Origin: an uncultured Saprospiraceae bacterium
GTDB taxonomy: Bacteria; Bacteroidota; Bacteroidia; Chitinophagales; Saprospiraceae
Direction of reading: 5' to 3'
DNA length: 25,662 bases
Assembly (NCBI GenBank): GCA_937969485.1
Contig: CALBVQ010000134.1
Span: 1 to 25,662 of the forward strand
This document shows positions 1 to 7,712 of this stretch, piece after piece (positions within the stretch are counted from its first letter, which is position 1; each line of letters begins with the position of its first letter). Below the pieces are notes generated by a model. The model searched no databases. It worked only from the letters and a program-made list of their open reading frames with translations, and had not been told where the DNA came from. The translations under genes and the position numbers were made by a program.

Positions 1-559
1 AAACCAAGTAGTGATACATCAAGTCGGCTGCCTCATTAAGAAACAAATCTTTATCGTCGTCCTTCGCTTCAATCACTAATTCCACCGCTTCTTCTCCCAC
101 TTTTTGTGCCACTTTGTTGATTCCCTTTGCAAATAAAGAGGCTGTATATGACTTGGCCGATGGATTGTCTCTTCGGTCATGAATCGTGCGTTCTAGTCTG
201 TGGAAAGTGGATGTGGATTGATTGGTTTCTTTCCAACAAGTATCTGTGCCTGTGTGACAAACAGGACCCGCAGGATTTACTTGTGCGAGTAAGGTATCGT
301 TGTCGCAATCGCTTTTGATGGAAATCAACTCTAGAAAATTGCCTGACTCTTCTCCTTTTAGCCACAACTTTTCCCTAGATCGAGAATAGAAAACGAGCCT
401 TCCACTTTTGGCGGAAGCCAGAAGAGATTCTGCTGAAACATATGCCATCATGAGCACAGAAGAGGTGGTTGCATCTTGAACGATACAGGGAATTAATCCG
501 TCCACCTTTTTCCAATCCAATGTTTCAATGAGTTTATTGATAGTATCTGTAAGATTCAT
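1..559 (-). CDS. hisIE: HisIE: phosphoribosyl-AMP cyclohydrolase / phosphoribosyl-ATP pyrophosphatase (3' end cut by window)
   Basis: This bifunctional enzyme catalyses the second and third steps of histidine synthesis: hydrolysis of PR-ATP to PR-AMP, then opening of the adenine ring. I translated it by hand from ATG at 557-559. The frame stays open to base 1 (186 codons), so roughly the last 15 residues of a usual ~200-residue protein lie outside the window. The N-terminal cyclohydrolase domain shows the metal-binding stretch SDCDNDTLL and the downstream cysteines PVCHTGTDTCW. After a linker, the pyrophosphohydrolase domain shows HRLERTI, SYTASLF and KVGEEAVELVIEAK. It starts 2 bases after the hisF stop and is the last his gene visible. 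The call is secure; only the C-terminus is unseen. Confidence 0.96.
   Translation of the reverse strand, partial: MNLTDTINKLIETLDWKKVDGLIPCIVQDATTSSVLMMAYVSAESLLASAKSGRLVFYSRSREKLWLKGEESGNFLELISIKSDCDNDTLLAQVNPAGPVCHTGTDTCWKETNQSTSTFHRLERTIHDRRDNPSAKSYTASLFAKGINKVAQKVGEEAVELVIEAKDDDKDLFLNEAADLMYHYLV
405..420 (+). repeat. 16-mer CTTTTGGCGGAAGCCA, coding copy inside hisIE
   Basis: This copy is identical to bases 18155-18170 inside the protease gene. It differs by one base from two inverted copies in the 8375-8616 intergenic region. The core can fold as TGGC-GGAA-GCCA. In hisIE it encodes LASAKS on the minus strand, at a position where the protein family shows no insertion. Confidence 0.5.
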
Positions 560-561
560 TT

Positions 562-1323
562 TTATTCTGTTATTCGGACGTTGATGTCCTGATTTTTTAA
601 ATTTAATTTTAAGTTGGGAATGCTTACTTCGCCGTAATGAAAAATGCTGGCTGCTAATGCGGCATCTACTCCTGCTTGTTGGAAAACATCTGCGAAATGG
701 GAGGCATTTCCCGCTCCACCACTGGCGACAATAGGAATAGAAAGCTCTGTATTTAATTGCTTCAATGCGTCTATGGCAAATCCATTTTTCGTCCCGTCAT
801 GATCCATAGAAGTGAATAATATTTCACCTGCTCCGAGGCGAGCTCCTTCCCTAGCCCACTCGAATAGCTTCTTTTCCGTGCGCTTTTTTCCGCCATGGGT
901 AAACACCCACCATTCTCCTTCTTCGAACTTCGCATCAATTGCAAGCACAATACATTGCGCTCCGAATGCCGCCGCCAATTCTGTCAATAAAGCTGGAGTA
1001 TGCACTGCCGCAGAATTTACAGCTACTTTATCCGCACCATTCTGTAAAATATTGTAGGCTGTTTCAACCGAATGTATCCCACCTCCTACTGTAAATGGAA
1101 TGGATAACTCTTTCGACAACTTAGCCACTAGTTCCGTCAACAATTCAGCTTTCCGTTCGGTAGCAGTAATATCCAAAAACACCAATTCATCTGCTCCTTC
1201 CTTCTCATACTTTATTGCTAGATCTAGTGGATCTCCTGCATCTCGAATCGACTTAAAATTCGTTCCTTTCACCGTGCGTCCGTCGCGAATATCCAAACAT
1301 GGAATTATACGTTTTGTGATCAT
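562..1323 (-). CDS. hisF: HisF: imidazole glycerol phosphate synthase, cyclase subunit
   Basis: This (beta-alpha)8-barrel subunit takes ammonia from HisH and converts PRFAR to imidazole glycerol phosphate plus AICAR. The 253-residue length is normal for the family. The two catalytic aspartates expected in HisF are present: Asp11 in IIPCLDIRDG and Asp130 in VLAIDAK. Phosphate-binding motifs VGGGIHS and VASGGAG are also visible, and the N-terminus MITKRIIPCLD is typical. The start codon overlaps the hisA stop by 4 bases (1320-1323, ATGA), indicating translational coupling. hisIE begins 2 bases downstream. I see nothing unusual in the gene. Confidence 0.98.
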   Translation of the reverse strand: MITKRIIPCLDIRDGRTVKGTNFKSIRDAGDPLDLAIKYEKEGADELVFLDITATERKAELLTELVAKLSKELSIPFTVGGGIHSVETAYNILQNGADKVAVNSAAVHTPALLTELAAAFGAQCIVLAIDAKFEEGEWWVFTHGGKKRTEKKLFEWAREGARLGAGEILFTSMDHDGTKNGFAIDALKQLNTELSIPIVASGGAGNASHFADVFQQAGVDAALAASIFHYGEVSIPNLKLNLKNQDINVRITE

Positions 1324-2033
1324 AAGGCGAAGAGTTTTTCTAAGTCAATAGCGTTTTCATAAATCGCTTTACCTACAATAATTCCATACATTTCCATCTC
1401 CTTTAATTCTTCAATTTCTTCCAAAGTCGTCACTCCCCCGCTGGCTAGGAACTTCACTTCTGGAAATTTCATTTGCAGTCGCTTGTATAAATCAATCGCA
1501 CTACCTTGCAACTTTCCATCTTTCGAAATATCTGTACAAAGAAATTTCGTCGCTGAAGCGCGTTGATAATCGATTATAAAATCATCAAGCGTAATTTCGC
1601 TCAACTCTTCCCACCCATTAATCGCAATTCGTCCGTTTAGCGAATCTGCTCCTACTACAATCTGCTCCGTCCCAAAATCCGAAATCCATTGTTTTACTAG
1701 ATCTGGATTCTTCACTGCTGTACTTCCTATAATTAATTGGCTTACGCCCAAATCTAGGATTTGTTTGGCCTGGTGGGTTGTGCGTATTCCTCCTCCTAGT
1801 TCGATCTTCAGATGGGTATTTTCCACGATTTCTTGAACAAGAGCGTAGTTATTTCCTTTACCAAAAGCCGCATCTAGGTCAACTATATGTAGATGAGTCG
1901 CTCCCATATCCTGATATTTCATTGCCATATCAATGGGCTTTATCCCATAGTCTTTCTGTGAATCATGTTGCCCTTCTACAAGTCGGACGCAACTCCCATT
2001 CATTATATCTATTGCTGGAAAAATGTGTGTCAT
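1320..2033 (-). CDS. hisA: HisA: ProFAR isomerase
   Basis: HisA isomerises ProFAR to PRFAR, the fourth step of the pathway, and is a barrel enzyme homologous to HisF. The protein is 237 residues. The catalytic aspartates are Asp9 (FPAIDIMNG) and Asp130 (VVGADSLNG). Phosphate-binding motifs appear as ELGGGIRT and LASGGVTT. It overlaps hisH by 4 bases at 2030-2033 and hisF by 4 bases at 1320-1323, so hisH-hisA-hisF form one coupled block, as expected for genes supplying adjacent steps. Confidence 0.97.
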   Translation of the reverse strand: MTHIFPAIDIMNGSCVRLVEGQHDSQKDYGIKPIDMAMKYQDMGATHLHIVDLDAAFGKGNNYALVQEIVENTHLKIELGGGIRTTHQAKQILDLGVSQLIIGSTAVKNPDLVKQWISDFGTEQIVVGADSLNGRIAINGWEELSEITLDDFIIDYQRASATKFLCTDISKDGKLQGSAIDLYKRLQMKFPEVKFLASGGVTTLEEIEELKEMEMYGIIVGKAIYENAIDLEKLFAL

Positions 2034-2611
2034 ATGGCTATAAAATTTTGAAGGATTTGAGAACCTGCTTTTGCACTTTTCTCTGGATGAAATTGTACGC
2101 CATAAAAGTTATCTTTTTGGATAGCGGCTGTATATTCTATGCCATAATTGGCTTGTGCTATACTGTATTCAGAAGTGGGCAAATAATAGCTGTGTACGAA
2201 ATAGAAGTAATCATCTGCTTTGATATTTCTCATCAATTCATTATCCGCTGGGCTCGTGATATTCCAGCCCATTTTCGGTACTTTCATCTCTTTATCAGTG
2301 AATTTCTTCACCCGATCTTCAATAATTCCTAAACATCTAGTATTCCCCTCTTCTGTGAACTCACACAACAATTGCATACCTAGACAAACACCAAGCAATG
2401 GTTTTTTCCATGATCGTATAAAGTCAGTTAATCCTTGTTCTTCCAGGCGATTCATGGCAGTTTTAGCATGGCCAACACCAGGCAAAATCAACTTATCTGC
2501 TTTTTCTAGCTCTTTGGTTAAATCGCTAATAAAATAATCAGCTTCAATCCTATCAAGTGCATTCATTATAGACTTGGTATTCCCTGCTCCGTAATTAATT
2601 ATTCCTATCAT
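2030..2611 (-). CDS. hisH: HisH: imidazole glycerol phosphate synthase, glutamine amidotransferase subunit
   Basis: HisH hydrolyses glutamine and channels ammonia to HisF. The class I amidotransferase triad is visible: nucleophile Cys76 in LLGVCLGMQLL, then His175 and Glu177 in VQFHPEKS. The N-terminus MIGIINYGAGN carries the usual family motif, and the 193-residue length is normal. The start overlaps the hisB stop by 4 bases (2608-2611), and its own stop overlaps the hisA start. Confidence 0.98.
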   Translation of the reverse strand: MIGIINYGAGNTKSIMNALDRIEADYFISDLTKELEKADKLILPGVGHAKTAMNRLEEQGLTDFIRSWKKPLLGVCLGMQLLCEFTEEGNTRCLGIIEDRVKKFTDKEMKVPKMGWNITSPADNELMRNIKADDYFYFVHSYYLPTSEYSIAQANYGIEYTAAIQKDNFYGVQFHPEKSAKAGSQILQNFIAI

Positions 2612-3753
2612 AACATGCCTTTGGTTGTAGGGATAGAGAAATCTTGCTTGTCCTGGGTCATCGCCATTTTCAATGCCCTTGCAAATGCCTTAAATATAGA
2701 TTCTATCTTGTGGTGCTCGTTTTCGCCTTCTGCAATAATATTCAGATTAATTTCGGCTTTCTCACTCAAACTCTTAAAGAAGTGAAAGAACATTTCCGTT
2801 GGAAGATCCCCTACTTTTTCACGTTTGAATTCCGCATTCCATTCCAACCATGATCTTCCACCAAAGTCAAGCAGTACTTGCGCTCGGCAATCATCCATAG
2901 GAAGAGCAAATCCATACCTATTGATTCCTACCTTCTTACCTATCACGTCTTTGATCAAAGAGCCGATGGTAATCGCTACATCCTCTATAGTGTGGTGCTC
3001 ATCTACCTCAAGATCTCCATCACACTGAACTTCAAGGTCCATTCCACTATGTTTGGCTATTTGGTCGAGCATGTGGTCGAAGAAAGGCAGCCCAGTATTG
3101 ACGTTGGCTTTTCCTGCGCCGTCAATATTCATTGAAGCGGTGATTTTAGTCTCATTGGTATTGCGAATTGCTTTCGACGTTCGGTCAAGGTTAAAGAGGT
3201 AATCTTCTACTTGTTTCCAGTTCTTTGCGTCGATAGAAATCGTGGGTTTGAGCGAGTCGTAGTCCTCACCGTCGTTCTCGGTAAGTGCGTGAATTCGTAT
3301 TCCTTGACAGCCGAGGTTCTTCGCGAGTTGCATGTCGGACAATCTATCACCGATTACGAAGGAATTCTCTAAGTCATAGTCTCCATTCATGTATTTCTTC
3401 AATCGCGCAGTACCGGGTTTTCTATACGGTGAATTGTCCTTCGCAAAGCTGTGATCGATGTGAATTTCGTCAAAAGTCACAGCGACACTTGCCAGCGTGC
3501 GAAGAATCAATTCTTGGACTGGCCAAAAATCTTTTTCTGGAAAGCTTTCGGTTCCTAGCCCATCTTGATTAGTGATCATGACGAGTTTGTAACTCAACAG
3601 ATTAGCAATCTTTGAAAGACTAGTCAGCATGCCGTCGGGAAAAGTAACTTTATCGATTGTATCCACCTGATAGTCGGAAGGTTCGTGAACAAGGACACCA
3701 TCTCTATCGAGGAAGAGTATTTTCTGTTTAGCTATTGAGGTCATCGTATTCAT
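2608..3753 (-). CDS. hisB: HisB: bifunctional histidinol-phosphatase / imidazoleglycerol-phosphate dehydratase
   Basis: This fused enzyme performs the dehydratase step and the later histidinol-phosphate phosphatase step. The N-terminal HAD phosphatase domain (about residues 1-165) shows the DxD nucleophile motif LFLDRDGVLV (Asp16, Asp18) and VIGDRLSDM. The C-terminal dehydratase domain (about 185-381) shows the metal-binding motifs DEHHTIEDVAI and ENEHHKIESIFKAFARAL. The fused form is typical of Bacteroidota and enterobacteria. ATG at 3753 overlaps hisC by 26 bases. A second ATG three codons in (3744) would shorten the overlap to 17 bases, and the sequence does not decide between them. Confidence 0.97.
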   Translation of the reverse strand: MNTMTSIAKQKILFLDRDGVLVHEPSDYQVDTIDKVTFPDGMLTSLSKIANLLSYKLVMITNQDGLGTESFPEKDFWPVQELILRTLASVAVTFDEIHIDHSFAKDNSPYRKPGTARLKKYMNGDYDLENSFVIGDRLSDMQLAKNLGCQGIRIHALTENDGEDYDSLKPTISIDAKNWKQVEDYLFNLDRTSKAIRNTNETKITASMNIDGAGKANVNTGLPFFDHMLDQIAKHSGMDLEVQCDGDLEVDEHHTIEDVAITIGSLIKDVIGKKVGINRYGFALPMDDCRAQVLLDFGGRSWLEWNAEFKREKVGDLPTEMFFHFFKSLSEKAEINLNIIAEGENEHHKIESIFKAFARALKMAMTQDKQDFSIPTTKGML

Positions 3754-4795
3754 TTAAAGCGGTGAGGAGGGCTTTATTTTCAACAGGGGTTCCTACGGTA
3801 AAACGCAGACATTGGAAGCAACCGTGATCGGAGGAACGGTTGCGGACAATGATTCCTTTTTTGCGTAGGAAGTCATAAATTTCGTCTGCAGCGTTGGTTT
3901 TAATCAGGAGAAAATTGGCATCGCTGGGGAATACGCGTTCTACGCAGAAAAGGGATCGGAGATCGGCGGCGAGCCGGTCTCTGTCTGCCATCGTAAGGTG
4001 GGATTGTGTTAGGATTTTAGTGTAATTCCCGAGTTGGGTGATTGCCTGTTCTTGGACGATGGTAGAGAGGTTGTAAGGTGGTTTGATCTTGTGAAGAACA
4101 TTTGTTATGAGTCCATCTGCTAGTGCAATTCCTATTCGGAGTCCTGCGGCTCCAAAGGCTTTGGACATGGTACGAAGGATAACTAGGTTGGGGTATTTAT
4201 CGATTAAGGTATAGAGTGAACCTCGCGAAGAAAAGTCGACGTAAGCCTCATCGACTACGACAATCCCATCATACCGAGAGATGATATCTTCGAGGAGAGA
4301 TTGGTGGAATGCGTTTCCAGTGGGGTTGTTTGGGGAGGTGAGGAAAAATATTTTTTCCTTATTTATTTTTACTGCGGGCGGGGTTGATGGGATGAAAGCG
4401 AGTGTGGGATCGAGTTGAAAGTCCTCATCAAGATCGGTCTTTATCACTTCAACATTATTCAATTCCGCAGTAACCTTATACATTCCGTATGAGGGATTCA
4501 GCACCCTAATTGCATCTTTGCCAGGCTCACAGAAAGCCCTGATCAATAAGTCAATCAGTTCATCACTTCCGTTCCCCAGACTGATTTTAGCCATGTCCCA
4601 GCCAAGTGTCTTCCACAATTCCCGTTTCAAGCGGAAGTGGTGCGGATCTGGATACCGATTATAGTCCCAGTCGAATGGGTTCTCGTTTGCATCAAGTAAT
4701 ATGTTTGCCGAACCCTGATATTCATGTCGGGCTGATTTATATCCTTGCATTTTCGCCACATTGGGCCTCATTAATTCAACTATTGTTCTTTTCAT
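3728..4795 (-). CDS. hisC: HisC: histidinol-phosphate aminotransferase
   Basis: This PLP-dependent fold type I aminotransferase forms histidinol phosphate from imidazole acetol phosphate and glutamate. The longest frame begins at TTG (4819). I chose the first ATG, at 4795, which gives 355 residues and the common N-terminus MKRTIVELMRPNV. Visible motifs are DANENPFDW, SPNNPTG, VVDEAYVDF and the Schiff-base lysine Lys212 in RTMSKAFGAAGLRIG. The reading frame overlaps the hisB start. The 83-base gap to hisD is the only sizeable break inside the operon, and it contains a hairpin. Confidence 0.96.
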   Translation of the reverse strand: MKRTIVELMRPNVAKMQGYKSARHEYQGSANILLDANENPFDWDYNRYPDPHHFRLKRELWKTLGWDMAKISLGNGSDELIDLLIRAFCEPGKDAIRVLNPSYGMYKVTAELNNVEVIKTDLDEDFQLDPTLAFIPSTPPAVKINKEKIFFLTSPNNPTGNAFHQSLLEDIISRYDGIVVVDEAYVDFSSRGSLYTLIDKYPNLVILRTMSKAFGAAGLRIGIALADGLITNVLHKIKPPYNLSTIVQEQAITQLGNYTKILTQSHLTMADRDRLAADLRSLFCVERVFPSDANFLLIKTNAADEIYDFLRKKGIIVRNRSSDHGCFQCLRFTVGTPVENKALLTALNEYDDLNS

Positions 4796-4810
4796 TATTC
4801 TTGGCTCTTT

Positions 4811-4846
4811 AAATATCAATTCCGATCTGATTCATCGGTGATATTT
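4811..4846 (-). other. Hairpin in the hisD-hisC spacer
   Basis: On the mRNA strand the outer arms AAATATCA (4846-4839) and TGATATTT (4818-4811) pair perfectly over 8 bp. An inner 5-bp stem CCGAT/ATCGG closes a 7-base loop, with a 3-base bulge on one side. No T-tract follows, so it is not a standard terminator. It could stabilise or process the transcript or modulate hisC translation; that role is inference. Confidence 0.45.
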
Positions 4847-4878
4847 CATTGAAATTACACTAGATTCTAAGGTATAAT

Positions 4879-6183
4879 CTACTGCTCAAAAGGTAATTTG
4901 TTTAGGTAATTCAATCGGACGTCAATTGCCCTCGCATGTGCCTCTAGCTCTTCAGCTCTAGCCATTGTGGTGACAACTCCACCAATCTCTCGTAGACCAT
5001 GTTCACTAATCGATTGATAGGTAATTTTCTTAGTAAATGCATCTACATTTACGCCACTGTATGATTTCGCCCAACCATTAGTAGGAAGCGTATGATTTGT
5101 ACCTGAGGCATAATCACCAGCACTTTCAGGGCAAAAATTACCTAAGAACACGCTACCAGCATTTTGGACTTGATCCAACATTTCCTCTGCATTAACACTA
5201 GCTAAAATCAGATGTTCTGCACCATATTCATTGATAAAGTCTATCGCCTCATCAAGATTCTCTATCACTACAAATCGGCTGTTTTCAAGAGCTTTCATTG
5301 CAATATCTCTACGCGGAAGTGACTCAACTTGGCTATAAGTTTCCTCTAGGATTTCTAAGGCCATTTTAGAAGAAGATGCCACACATACAACTTGCGAATC
5401 AGCACCATGTTCAGCCTGAGAAAGTAAGTCAGCAGCAACAAACGAAGGAATCGCTTGATCGTCAGCATATACCAACAACTCGCTAGGGCCAGCAGGTAAA
5501 TCCATAGCACAACCATAATTCATGGCGAAAGCTTTCGCTGCCATTACAAACTGATTTCCTGGACCGAAGATTTTCATCACTTTTTTAATGGACTCCGTAC
5601 CTATTGCCATTGCCGCGACAGCTTGAGCACCTCCACACGCATAAATTTCCTTAATTCCGCACATATTGGCTACTGCCAAAATAGAAGGATGAATGGCTCC
5701 GTTGAAAGATGGTGGTGAACATAGAACAATTTCTTTGCAGCCAGCAATTTGAGCAGGAATCGCAAGCATTAAAATTGTAGAAAGCAAGGGAGCGGTACCC
5801 CCAGGAATATATATGCCCACACGCTTAATAGGCACAGCTTTCTGCCCCAGTCGAATTCCATTCCCAAAATCCAATTTAGTTTCATCCCGTATCTGAGCGG
5901 TATGAAAAGCCCTGATATTCTCAGAAGCCCTTTGAACCGCGTACATCAGCTCACTTTCCATTTGGGCGAAAGCCCGCTCAACCTCTGCAGAATCAACGCG
6001 AAGATCGTTCAATTCTGCACGATCAAACGTACGTGTAAATTCCTTCACTGCAACATCTCCTGAACTCTCTACTTGCTTAAACACATCAGCAATAAAGCCT
6101 TGTAAATCCTTTGATTTCAAAACAGGTCTTTTACAAATATCAGTAAACTCGGAAGGAGACGGATTTTCAATAATCGTAATCAT
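4879..6183 (-). CDS. hisD: HisD: histidinol dehydrogenase
   Basis: This zinc- and NAD-dependent enzyme oxidises histidinol through histidinal to histidine, the last two steps. The protein is 434 residues, the usual length. Expected zinc ligands appear in LSQAEHGADS (Gln and His), SAGDYASGTNH (Asp) and EELEAHARAIDVRL (His). Other conserved stretches are PGGTAPLLST, FGPGNQFV and LPAGPSELLV. The start overlaps the hisG stop by 4 bases (6180-6183). After its stop comes the 83-base hairpin-containing spacer before hisC. Confidence 0.98.
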   Translation of the reverse strand: MITIIENPSPSEFTDICKRPVLKSKDLQGFIADVFKQVESSGDVAVKEFTRTFDRAELNDLRVDSAEVERAFAQMESELMYAVQRASENIRAFHTAQIRDETKLDFGNGIRLGQKAVPIKRVGIYIPGGTAPLLSTILMLAIPAQIAGCKEIVLCSPPSFNGAIHPSILAVANMCGIKEIYACGGAQAVAAMAIGTESIKKVMKIFGPGNQFVMAAKAFAMNYGCAMDLPAGPSELLVYADDQAIPSFVAADLLSQAEHGADSQVVCVASSSKMALEILEETYSQVESLPRRDIAMKALENSRFVVIENLDEAIDFINEYGAEHLILASVNAEEMLDQVQNAGSVFLGNFCPESAGDYASGTNHTLPTNGWAKSYSGVNVDAFTKKITYQSISEHGLREIGGVVTTMARAEELEAHARAIDVRLNYLNKLPFEQ

Positions 6184-7031
6184 ACTACCATTTTTGAGAC
6201 TTTGGAAATAAGGATACCTTGGGCTCCTACCTTTTTCAATTCATCGATGGTTTCCCAGGTGTTGGCCTTTTCGATTACACTGTGTAATGAACTCCAGTGC
6301 TCTTCTATTAAAGGTACAATTGTGGGGCTCTTTAATCCTGGAAGAATACTGCTTGCGAGATCGATTTTATCATTTGGTATATTGAACAAGACATAACTAA
6401 AATTGCGTGCTCTAATCACGCTTTCCATTCGAAATCGCAATTTCTCAATGAGGTCATTTTTATCATTATAGGACTGCGGATTACAATATAAATGCGCCTC
6501 AGAATTCAAAATGATATCACGTTCAGTCAAATTGTTTTTGAACAAGGTGCTGCCTGAACTTACTAGGTCGCAGATTGCGTCAGCAAGACCAATACTAGGT
6601 GCTATTTCAACTGAACCGTTAATAACATGAACATCGGCTGTGATGTTATTTTTCTGTAGAAAGCTATAAAGTGTCGCGGGGTACGAAGTCGCAATTTTCT
6701 TACCTTCCAGATCTTTAACTGAAGAATAACTTGTTGCATTGGGAGTCGCGATGGACAATCTGCATTTAGAAAAACCTAAAGCAAGCAGGCTATGGATGTT
6801 AACTTCTTTTTCCTCGACAACATTCTGACCTAAAATAGCAATATCAGCTATTCCATTGGCCACGTAATTTGGGATATCTGAATTCCTCAGATACAGAATT
6901 TCGGCTGGAAAGTTTCTTACCTGAGCCTTAAGTTGTCCCTTGGCGTTATCGATGGACAAGCCACATTCTTTCAATAATTGTATGGAATCTTCATACAATC
7001 TGCCTGATTTTTGGATGGCGATTTTAATCAT
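6180..7031 (-). CDS. hisG: HisG: ATP phosphoribosyltransferase, long form
   Basis: HisG performs the committed first step, joining ATP and PRPP. At 283 residues it is the long form (HisG_L), whose C-terminal ACT-like domain (about the last 75 residues) binds histidine for feedback inhibition, so no HisZ partner is needed. Visible features are the N-terminus MIKIAIQKSGRLYED, the catalytic-domain stretch GIADIAILGQNVV and the phosphate-loop region LVSSGSTLFKNNL. It is the first structural gene of the operon, about 31 bases after the leader attenuator terminator, so its expression should depend on readthrough as well as on feedback inhibition of the enzyme. Confidence 0.97.
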   Translation of the reverse strand: MIKIAIQKSGRLYEDSIQLLKECGLSIDNAKGQLKAQVRNFPAEILYLRNSDIPNYVANGIADIAILGQNVVEEKEVNIHSLLALGFSKCRLSIATPNATSYSSVKDLEGKKIATSYPATLYSFLQKNNITADVHVINGSVEIAPSIGLADAICDLVSSGSTLFKNNLTERDIILNSEAHLYCNPQSYNDKNDLIEKLRFRMESVIRARNFSYVLFNIPNDKIDLASSILPGLKSPTIVPLIEEHWSSLHSVIEKANTWETIDELKKVGAQGILISKVSKMVV

Positions 7032-7061
7032 AATTTGGTGTTAATCGCTACATATAGACAT

Positions 7062-7087
7062 AAAAAAAGCCCGCATGTAGCGAGCTT
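7062..7087 (-). terminator. Intrinsic terminator of the his leader (attenuator)
   Basis: On the minus strand, arms AAGCTCGC (7087-7080) and GCGGGCTT (7074-7067) form an 8-bp stem with one G-U pair around the loop TACAT. A T-run to 7062 follows. It lies between the stop of the His-rich leader peptide and hisG. An upstream hexamer, AGCGGG (7129-7124), inside the leader reading frame can pair with CTCGCT (7084-7079) of the 5' arm. That is the arrangement expected of an antiterminator. Confidence 0.85.
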
Positions 7088-7115
7088 AGTAAATATATCG
7101 TGTAACAATACATTA

Positions 7116-7181
7116 TCATCCTTCCCGCTGAGACGTGACAGTATGGTGATGGTGAATATGTATTGTGTTTATAAATTTCAT
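7116..7181 (-). CDS. hisL: His operon leader peptide (21 residues, five His)
   Basis: This short frame was translated by hand as M-K-F-I-N-T-I-H-I-H-H-H-H-T-V-T-S-Q-R-E-G. His is at positions 8 and 10-13, and the stop is TGA at 7116-7118. It lies just upstream of an intrinsic terminator and hisG. A run of codons for the pathway product at this place is the hallmark of ribosome-mediated attenuation, as in enterobacterial HisL. A ribosome stalled at the His codons would leave the antiterminator segment 7129-7124 free. One that reaches the stop codon would cover it and let the terminator form. The peptide itself probably has no further function. The symbol is used by analogy of role, not of sequence. 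Confidence 0.88.
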   Translation of the reverse strand: MKFINTIHIHHHHTVTSQREG

Positions 7182-7186
7182 TGTTG

Positions 7187-7219
7187 CAAATATAGAATAG
7201 ATAAACTGAGAAGAGCGAA
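7187..7219 (-). promoter_or_regulatory. Bacteroidota-type promoter of the his leader
   Basis: TATATTTG at 7194-7187 matches the TAnnTTTG -7 consensus exactly. A weak -33 candidate, TTCG (7219-7216, consensus TTTG), sits 21 bases upstream. Only five bases (CAACA) separate the -7 box from the leader ATG, so transcription would begin at or very near the start codon. Confidence 0.55.
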
Positions 7220-7244
7220 TAATGTTTTACAAAAGGGTAAATAA

Positions 7245-7604
7245 TTATTTATTTTTCTTGTCGAAAGGGATATCAAAGTGAATGTACATGGATCTCGATA
7301 CGCGCAAGATCCAAAAATAAGTTACTACAAACATACCAATCAGCAGGGCAATAGATTGAGTTATTGTCCAACCTAGGAAAATAATCGTGACACCTACTAT
7401 AAAGAGACACAACCATCCAGTCCAAATATACGAGATAAACATTGCCCCGAAATAATATCCCGGCTCAGGCTCGTAATTAAGATTACAATTCTGACAATGA
7501 CTTTCCATTGCAAGAGGCTTCGAAAAGTTAAATGGTTTTATGAAAAGATCGCCCTGTCTGCAACGTGGACACTTCATTCGAAACATGGATTGTAACTTAT
7601 TCAT
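7245..7604 (-). CDS. DUF983 family zinc-ribbon membrane protein
   Basis: This 119-residue protein has an N-terminal zinc ribbon made of two CxxC pairs (Cys12/Cys15 in MKCPRCRQG, Cys37/Cys40 in SHCQNCNL). The short PEPGYYFGAMF motif follows, then two membrane segments at about residues 50-75 and 78-100. This matches the DUF983 family, common in Bacteroidota and alpha-proteobacteria and of unknown biochemical role. It is transcribed away from moaD. It ends 26 bases upstream of the his -33 candidate, on the same strand as the his operon, but the leader has its own promoter. I infer no histidine role. Confidence 0.85.
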   Translation of the reverse strand: MNKLQSMFRMKCPRCRQGDLFIKPFNFSKPLAMESHCQNCNLNYEPEPGYYFGAMFISYIWTGWLCLFIVGVTIIFLGWTITQSIALLIGMFVVTYFWILRVSRSMYIHFDIPFDKKNK

Positions 7605-7634
7605 AATTCATTTTGAAATGTAAAATTGGGAATA

Positions 7635-7659
7635 TTAATTCACTTCTTCGTGAAATTAA
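7635..7659. promoter_or_regulatory. Inverted repeat between the divergent DUF983 and moaD genes
   Basis: Arms TTAATTCAC and GTGAAATTAA (one extra A) flank TTCTTC. The repeat lies about 31 bases upstream of the DUF983 start and 54 bases upstream of moaD, so it could be a regulator site or a hairpin. No regulator is identified. Confidence 0.3.
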
Positions 7660-7712
7660 ATATTTATCTCCGAGAGGATGATTGTTGGACATTTTTCGCA
7701 CTTTTACAATAG

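Noticed and set aside
1778..2332. A 184-codon plus-strand frame
   Set aside because: It lies antisense to hisA and hisH, both with intact catalytic residues, so it is a shadow of those genes.
4796..4819. TTG start of hisC at 4819
   Set aside because: The eight extra residues are not typical of HisC, and ATG at 4795 gives the usual N-terminus. Similarly, the TTG starts at 22712 (DUF4129) and 21831 (DUF4350) were replaced by nearby ATGs.
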